Positions 6,688 through 9,057 of a stretch of 9,057 nt of DNA are shown one piece after another (within the stretch, counting starts at the first letter, position 1; each line of letters opens with the position of its first letter). Source of the stretch: Patescibacteria group bacterium (GTDB taxonomy: Bacteria > Patescibacteriota > Minisyncoccia > Minisyncoccales > CG1-02-41-26); contig JAHJSK010000040.1 of NCBI GenBank assembly GCA_018830365.1, positions 1 through 9,057 of the forward strand. Reading direction: 5' to 3'. Under the pieces are notes generated by a model, which had not been told where the DNA came from, searched no databases, and saw nothing but the letters and a program-made list of their open reading frames with translations. A program made the translations under genes and the position numbers.

Positions 6688-7845
6688 ATGTTATCCATCA
6701 AAGATTACAATTTTAAAGATAAAAAAGTTCTTGTGCGGTGCGATTTTAATGTGCCAATGGAAGACAACAAAATAATGGATGATTTTAGAATACAAAAAAT
6801 TTTACCAACTATTAAATATCTAAAAAATGCCGGAGCAAAAATAATTTTATTAAGTCATTTGGGGAGACCTGATAATAAAAATCAAAAATTTGGTCTAAAA
6901 CCAATAATTTCTAAATTAGAAGAATTTTTAAAACAGCCAATAAAATTTTCCAATGAAACCGTGGGAGGAAAAGCGAAAAAAGAAACTGAAAAATTAAAAA
7001 CAGGAGAAATTTTGCTTTTGGAAAATTTAAGATTTTACAAAGGAGAAGAAGAAAATGATGAAAAGTTTGCTAAATCATTGGCAGAGCTTGGCGAGGCATA
7101 TGTTAATGACGCCTTTGCTGTCTGCCATAGAAACCATGCTTCCATAGTCGCTCTCCCTCGTCTTCTGCCTCATTTTGCGGGCTTGCAATTAGAAAAAGAA
7201 GTTGAGTCCTTGCTTCGCATTTCCAAAACACCAAAAAAACCGCTTACTGTCATTATTGGCGGGGCGGAAATTGAATCCGAGATTAAAGCCATTGAAAAAT
7301 TTTTAGAATTTAGCGACCATATTCTTTTTGGAGGCAGGGTGGCAAATATTCTTTTAAGAGTAAAAGGAATTTGTATTGGCAAGCCCTGGCCAAAAAACGA
7401 GGTTTGCGAGCTCATTAAAAAAATGGATTTAACCGCAAACAAAATTCATTTACCTGTTGATGTTTTAGCTTCTCCGGATAAGAGCGGCCAAGTATATATC
7501 AGAGAGAGTGGAGCAGGCAGTGTTAGAAAAGAAGAAGAAGCTCTTGATATTGGTAAAGAAACAATAGCAATGTTTTCTGAAATCATTAAAAATTCTCAAA
7601 CCATATTTTGGTCAGGCGGTTTGGGTTATTTTGAAAATGAGAAATTTAGCCACGGGACAATAGAAATAGCCAAAGTAATTGCTCAAAAAAACGATTGCTT
7701 TAAGGTGGCTGGCGGAGGCGACACAGTTAGGGTTTTAAGAGAATGCAATGTTTTGGATAAATTTTCTTTTGTTTCCACCGGAGGCACGGCAATGTTATCT
7801 TTTTTAGCCGGAGAAAAATTGCCCGGATTAGAAGCGTTAGATTAG
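6688..7845 (+). CDS. pgk: phosphoglycerate kinase with altered nucleotide-phosphate site
   Basis: Phosphoglycerate kinase interconverts 1,3-bisphosphoglycerate + ADP and 3-phosphoglycerate + ATP in glycolysis, in the cytoplasm. The 385-residue length is near normal and both lobes are present. The substrate lobe looks intact: RCDFNVP (D19, N21), R34 in MDDFRI, SHLGRP (H57, R60), ENLRF (R115) and CHRNHAS (R148). The nucleotide lobe is unusual. The family motif GGAKxxxK reads GGAEIESE here, so E194 and E198 replace the lysines equivalent to human K215 and K219, which contact the transferred and nucleotide phosphates. The adenosine-side loop WNGPxGxFE reads WSGGLGYFE (308-316), and STGGGA reads STGGTA. 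GGGDT (342-346) is kept. The identity as a family member is firm; normal catalytic activity is doubtful. It starts 11 bp after the transporter gene. Confidence 0.92.
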   Translation: MLSIKDYNFKDKKVLVRCDFNVPMEDNKIMDDFRIQKILPTIKYLKNAGAKIILLSHLGRPDNKNQKFGLKPIISKLEEFLKQPIKFSNETVGGKAKKETEKLKTGEILLLENLRFYKGEEENDEKFAKSLAELGEAYVNDAFAVCHRNHASIVALPRLLPHFAGLQLEKEVESLLRISKTPKKPLTVIIGGAEIESEIKAIEKFLEFSDHILFGGRVANILLRVKGICIGKPWPKNEVCELIKKMDLTANKIHLPVDVLASPDKSGQVYIRESGAGSVRKEEEALDIGKETIAMFSEIIKNSQTIFWSGGLGYFENEKFSHGTIEIAKVIAQKNDCFKVAGGGDTVRVLRECNVLDKFSFVSTGGTAMLSFLAGEKLPGLEALD

Positions 7846-7877
7846 ACACTTTAAACCCGAAATCTATGAAACGCTAC

Positions 7878-7980
7878 GCGGAAAAGAGTTTTGAATGACA
7901 AACCCGCCTACCGCAGGCAGGCCCGCCTACCGCAGGCAGGTCCGCCCGCCCATCCCCATTCATTCAAAACTCTTTTCCGC
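7878..7980. repeat. 103-bp element: perfect 21-bp inverted repeat around a tandem-repeat loop
   Basis: The arm at 7878-7898 (GCGGAAAAGAGTTTTG and five more bases) is the exact reverse complement of 7960-7980. Complementarity continues imperfectly outward for about eight bases (7870-7877 with 7981-7988). The 61-base interior is GC-rich and holds two 19-bp tandem repeats. As RNA this would fold into one long hairpin downstream of pgk, and could end transcription or stabilise the pgk mRNA 3' end. It also looks like a small non-coding mobile or REP-like unit. It encodes no credible protein. Confidence 0.75.
7903..7940. repeat. two exact 19-bp tandem repeats, each a small palindrome
   Basis: The unit CCCGCCTACCGCAGGCAGG occurs at 7903-7921 and again at 7922-7940, with a degenerate partial unit (TCCGCCCGCC) at 7941-7950. 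Inside each unit GCCT and AGGC can pair around a five-base loop. Such GCCTACCGCAGGC palindromes are, as I recall, widespread between genes in Patescibacteria genomes and act as REP-like repeats of unknown function. There is no spacer structure as in CRISPR. Confidence 0.8.
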
Positions 7981-7984
7981 TTCG

Positions 7985-8008
7985 CGCCGCTTAGCGGGGC
8001 TTTGTTTG
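7985..8008 (+). terminator. weak terminator-like hairpin after pgk
   Basis: CCGC (7987-7990) and GCGG (7994-7997) form a short stem around TTA, and flanking bases add partial pairing. A T-rich run (TTTGTTT, 8001-8007) follows. It could terminate pgk transcripts together with the larger inverted repeat just upstream. The stem is short, so confidence is low. Confidence 0.3.
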
Positions 8009-8033
8009 ATAATTTTCTATTTCAAAATGAATA

Positions 8034-8055
8034 ACCCCACCGCGAGCGGTGGGGT
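8034..8055. terminator. strong GC-rich hairpin between pgk and xth
   Basis: ACCCCACCGC (8034-8043) and its complement GCGGTGGGGT (8046-8055) form a near-perfect palindrome: a 9-10 bp stem if the loop is tight, or 9 bp with a CGAG loop. The plus-strand 3' side is TAAAATTTCTT, not a clean T run; the minus-strand side begins TTATTCATTTTG. It may be a terminator, or another copy of a GC-rich palindromic repeat. It lies only 18 bp ahead of the xth start codon. Confidence 0.5.
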
Positions 8056-8056
8056 A

Positions 8057-8073
8057 AAATTTCTTAGAAATTT
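8057..8073. repeat. palindrome abutting the xth start codon
   Basis: AAATTTC (8057-8063) and GAAATTT (8067-8073) are perfect inverted copies separated by TTA. The second arm ends at the base before ATG 8074. In the mRNA it would form an AU-rich hairpin in the ribosome landing zone; in DNA it could be an operator. It is short enough to be chance in an AT-rich sequence. Confidence 0.4.
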
Positions 8074-8679
8074 ATGAAAATAATTTCATGGAATGTTAAT
8101 GGTATTCGATCGGCGATCGCGCAAGATTTTTGGGACCAAATTAAAGCGACCAAAGCTGACATTGTTTGCTTGCAAGAACTAAAAATTGATCAGGGTTCTT
8201 TTACTAATATTAAAATTATTGATGGCTATGAGACCATTTGCAATCACGCGGAGAAAAAAGGTTATTCTGGGGTAGCGGTAATTTTCAAGAAAAATTTCAA
8301 GCCCAAAATCAAAATGACAAAACAGGGAGATAAAAGATTTGACAATGAAGGAAGATATTTAGAGCTCGACTTTGGCGATTTTATTTTAATAAATATCTAT
8401 TTGCCCCATGGTGGCAGACAAAAAGAAAATTTAGGATACAAGCTTTCGGTTTATGAAAAATTAATTACTAAGCTGGATAAATTAAAAAATAATAAGGTCG
8501 TGGCCATCGGCGATTTTAATATCGCTCATGCTGAATTGGACTTGGCGAGACCGAAAAACAACAAAAATAATATTATGTTTACCGTGGAAGAGCGGGCACA
8601 AATTGGTAAAATTATTAGACTGGGTTACACTGATACCTTCCGCCAATTTTTCAAAGAAGGCGGTCATTATACTTGGTGA
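8074..8679 (+). CDS. xth: exodeoxyribonuclease III / AP endonuclease, interrupted by in-frame TGA
   Basis: Exonuclease III removes abasic-site and 3'-blocking lesions from DNA in base excision repair. The 201 codons before the stop match its N-terminal four-fifths: ISWNVNGIR (4-12, with N7), LQELK (E35, metal ligand), YSGVAV, the IYLPHGG segment, and GDFN (D147, N149, catalytic). The TGA at 8677-8679 comes right after HYTW, where relatives have a second Trp (HYTWW). The same frame then continues with the family's remaining motifs to TAA 8830-8832, giving 252 codons in all, the family's normal size. A product ending at the TGA lacks the later catalytic Asp and the SDH motif and should be inactive. 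It could be a recent nonsense mutation, a sequence error or a readthrough site. No Shine-Dalgarno sequence precedes the ATG. Confidence 0.9.
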   Translation: MKIISWNVNGIRSAIAQDFWDQIKATKADIVCLQELKIDQGSFTNIKIIDGYETICNHAEKKGYSGVAVIFKKNFKPKIKMTKQGDKRFDNEGRYLELDFGDFILINIYLPHGGRQKENLGYKLSVYEKLITKLDKLKNNKVVAIGDFNIAHAELDLARPKNNKNNIMFTVEERAQIGKIIRLGYTDTFRQFFKEGGHYTW

Positions 8680-8832
8680 CCGTGGATGGCGAATTGCCGG
8701 GGAAGAAATTTGGGGTGGCGGATTGATTATGCATTTGTTAGCGAGAAATTGAAATCAAAACTTGAGAGTGGATTTATTTTAGAAAAAATCACTGGCTCTG
8801 ACCATTGTCCAATTGGGATTAAGTTCAATTAA
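8680..8832 (+). pseudogene. xth: C-terminal part of exonuclease III beyond the TGA, same frame
   Basis: Fifty codons in the same frame as the upstream ORF encode the rest of exonuclease III. RNLGWRIDYAFVS contains D218 (full-length numbering), the catalytic Asp of the GWRIDY motif, and GSDHCPIGI contains D243 and H244, the catalytic Asp-His pair. The distance between HYTW and GWRIDY agrees with relatives without any insertion or deletion, so the only lesion visible is the TGA itself. No start codon suits separate translation with a useful product. Confidence 0.82.
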
Positions 8833-8898
8833 GAAAAATCCAATTTTAGACCCCCGACCCGCTTACCTTAAATTATGAAGCCGTGGATTTTTATGTTA

Positions 8899-8907
8899 TG
8901 TTAAAAT
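8899..8907 (+). promoter_or_regulatory. extended -10 promoter of the NYN-domain gene
   Basis: TGTTAAAAT is identical to the motif at 3747-3755. The predicted start near 8914 gives a leader of about 30 nt before ATG 8944. No clear -35 box is present. The rest of 8833-8943 shows no gene and no obvious terminator. Confidence 0.4.
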
Positions 8908-8943
8908 TGTATTAAAAATTTAGTTTTTGGGAATAAAAATAAT

Positions 8944-9057
8944 ATGCTCAACAAAGAAACAAAAGAAATAAAAATAAAACAAGAAAATGCAATTTATGTT
9001 TTTATTGATGCGTCAAATGTTTGGAATGCGGTTAAATCGGTAAAAAAGTTTATTGAA
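8944..9057 (+). CDS. NYN-domain protein (LabA/DUF88-like, PIN-like nuclease fold), N-terminal fragment
   Basis: Thirty-eight codons run from ATG 8944 off the window edge. After a Lys-rich N-terminus, YVFIDASNVWNAVK (18-31) matches the first strand of NYN domains, in which the Asp of the IDxxN motif (D22) binds metal and N25 is conserved. NYN domains share the PIN-like nuclease fold and are thought to act on RNA. Patescibacteria commonly encode several. No Shine-Dalgarno sequence is visible; GGGA lies about 10 bases upstream but is a poor match. The C-terminal architecture is unknown. Confidence 0.7.
   Translation, partial: MLNKETKEIKIKQENAIYVFIDASNVWNAVKSVKKFIE

Noticed and set aside
7903..7950. 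CRISPR array
   Set aside because: The 19-bp units are directly adjacent with no spacers, only two complete copies exist, and no cas gene is nearby.
7895..8077. 60-codon plus-strand ORF
   Set aside because: It runs through the tandem and inverted repeats; its Pro/Arg-rich peptide (PPTAGRPAYRRQ) is what translation of these palindromic repeats gives, and it overlaps the xth start.
8677..8679. Genome-wide UGA recoding (to Trp or, as in Gracilibacteria/Absconditabacteria, to Gly)
   Set aside because: Only one internal TGA is seen across about 2,600 codons, and Trp is otherwise TGG; a recoded AT-rich genome should show many. A Gly there would also replace a conserved Trp.
8528..8752. 74-codon plus-strand ORF overlapping xth
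   Set aside because: It lies in another frame of the exonuclease III gene. The real continuation of xth beyond the TGA is in the original frame, so this is not a frameshifted tail.
8833..8943. Possible small gene or RNA between xth and the NYN gene
   Set aside because: No ORF of useful length and no stable hairpin or tRNA-like fold was seen; only the -10 motif at 8899-8907 stands out.

Overview
This is an AT-rich window with GC-rich material confined to a few hairpins and one intergenic repeat. Its gene content suggests a Candidate Phyla Radiation (Patescibacteria, probably Parcubacteria-type) genome. The clues are a Cys-rich protein family that I know mainly from those genomes, tandem soluble type IV secretion-type ATPases (one carrying a zinc ribbon), GC-rich palindromic intergenic repeats, and almost no Shine-Dalgarno sequences. 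The assignment to a phylum is inference; no rRNA or other marker gene is present.

Layout. Positions 1-~123 hold one end of an IS30-like insertion sequence, with the start of its transposase on the minus strand. It abuts a plus-strand gene (128-1513) for a Cys-rich zinc-ribbon protein that appears to have lost its N-terminal domain to the insertion. A consensus promoter at 1518-1546 then drives a two-gene toxin-antitoxin-like pair: a 59-residue basic protein (1554-1733) overlapping a PIN-domain nuclease (1720-2169). Two paralogous FtsK/TraG-like ATPases follow (2227-3678 and 3780-5750). Next come a 10-helix EamA/DMT transporter (5777-6676) and phosphoglycerate kinase (6688-7845), closely spaced and possibly co-transcribed. 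A 228-bp intergenic region (7846-8073) carries a perfect 21-bp inverted repeat enclosing two 19-bp tandem repeats, followed by a strong GC-rich hairpin. Exonuclease III follows (8074-8832), interrupted by an in-frame TGA where the family has a conserved Trp. The window ends inside a NYN-domain protein (8944-9057).

Most notable. (1) The phosphoglycerate kinase keeps its 3-phosphoglycerate site but has Glu in place of both lysines of the GGAKxxxK motif that contacts the transferred phosphate. (2) Exonuclease III has a single TGA in an otherwise intact, length-conserved reading frame. (3) The toxin-antitoxin operon and the IS30 transposase both have a -10 box placed so that transcription would begin at or next to the start codon, implying leaderless mRNAs. 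(4) The Cys-rich protein and the second ATPase carry zinc ribbons with identical CX2C-X17-CX2C spacing. No CRISPR array, tRNA or rRNA was seen.
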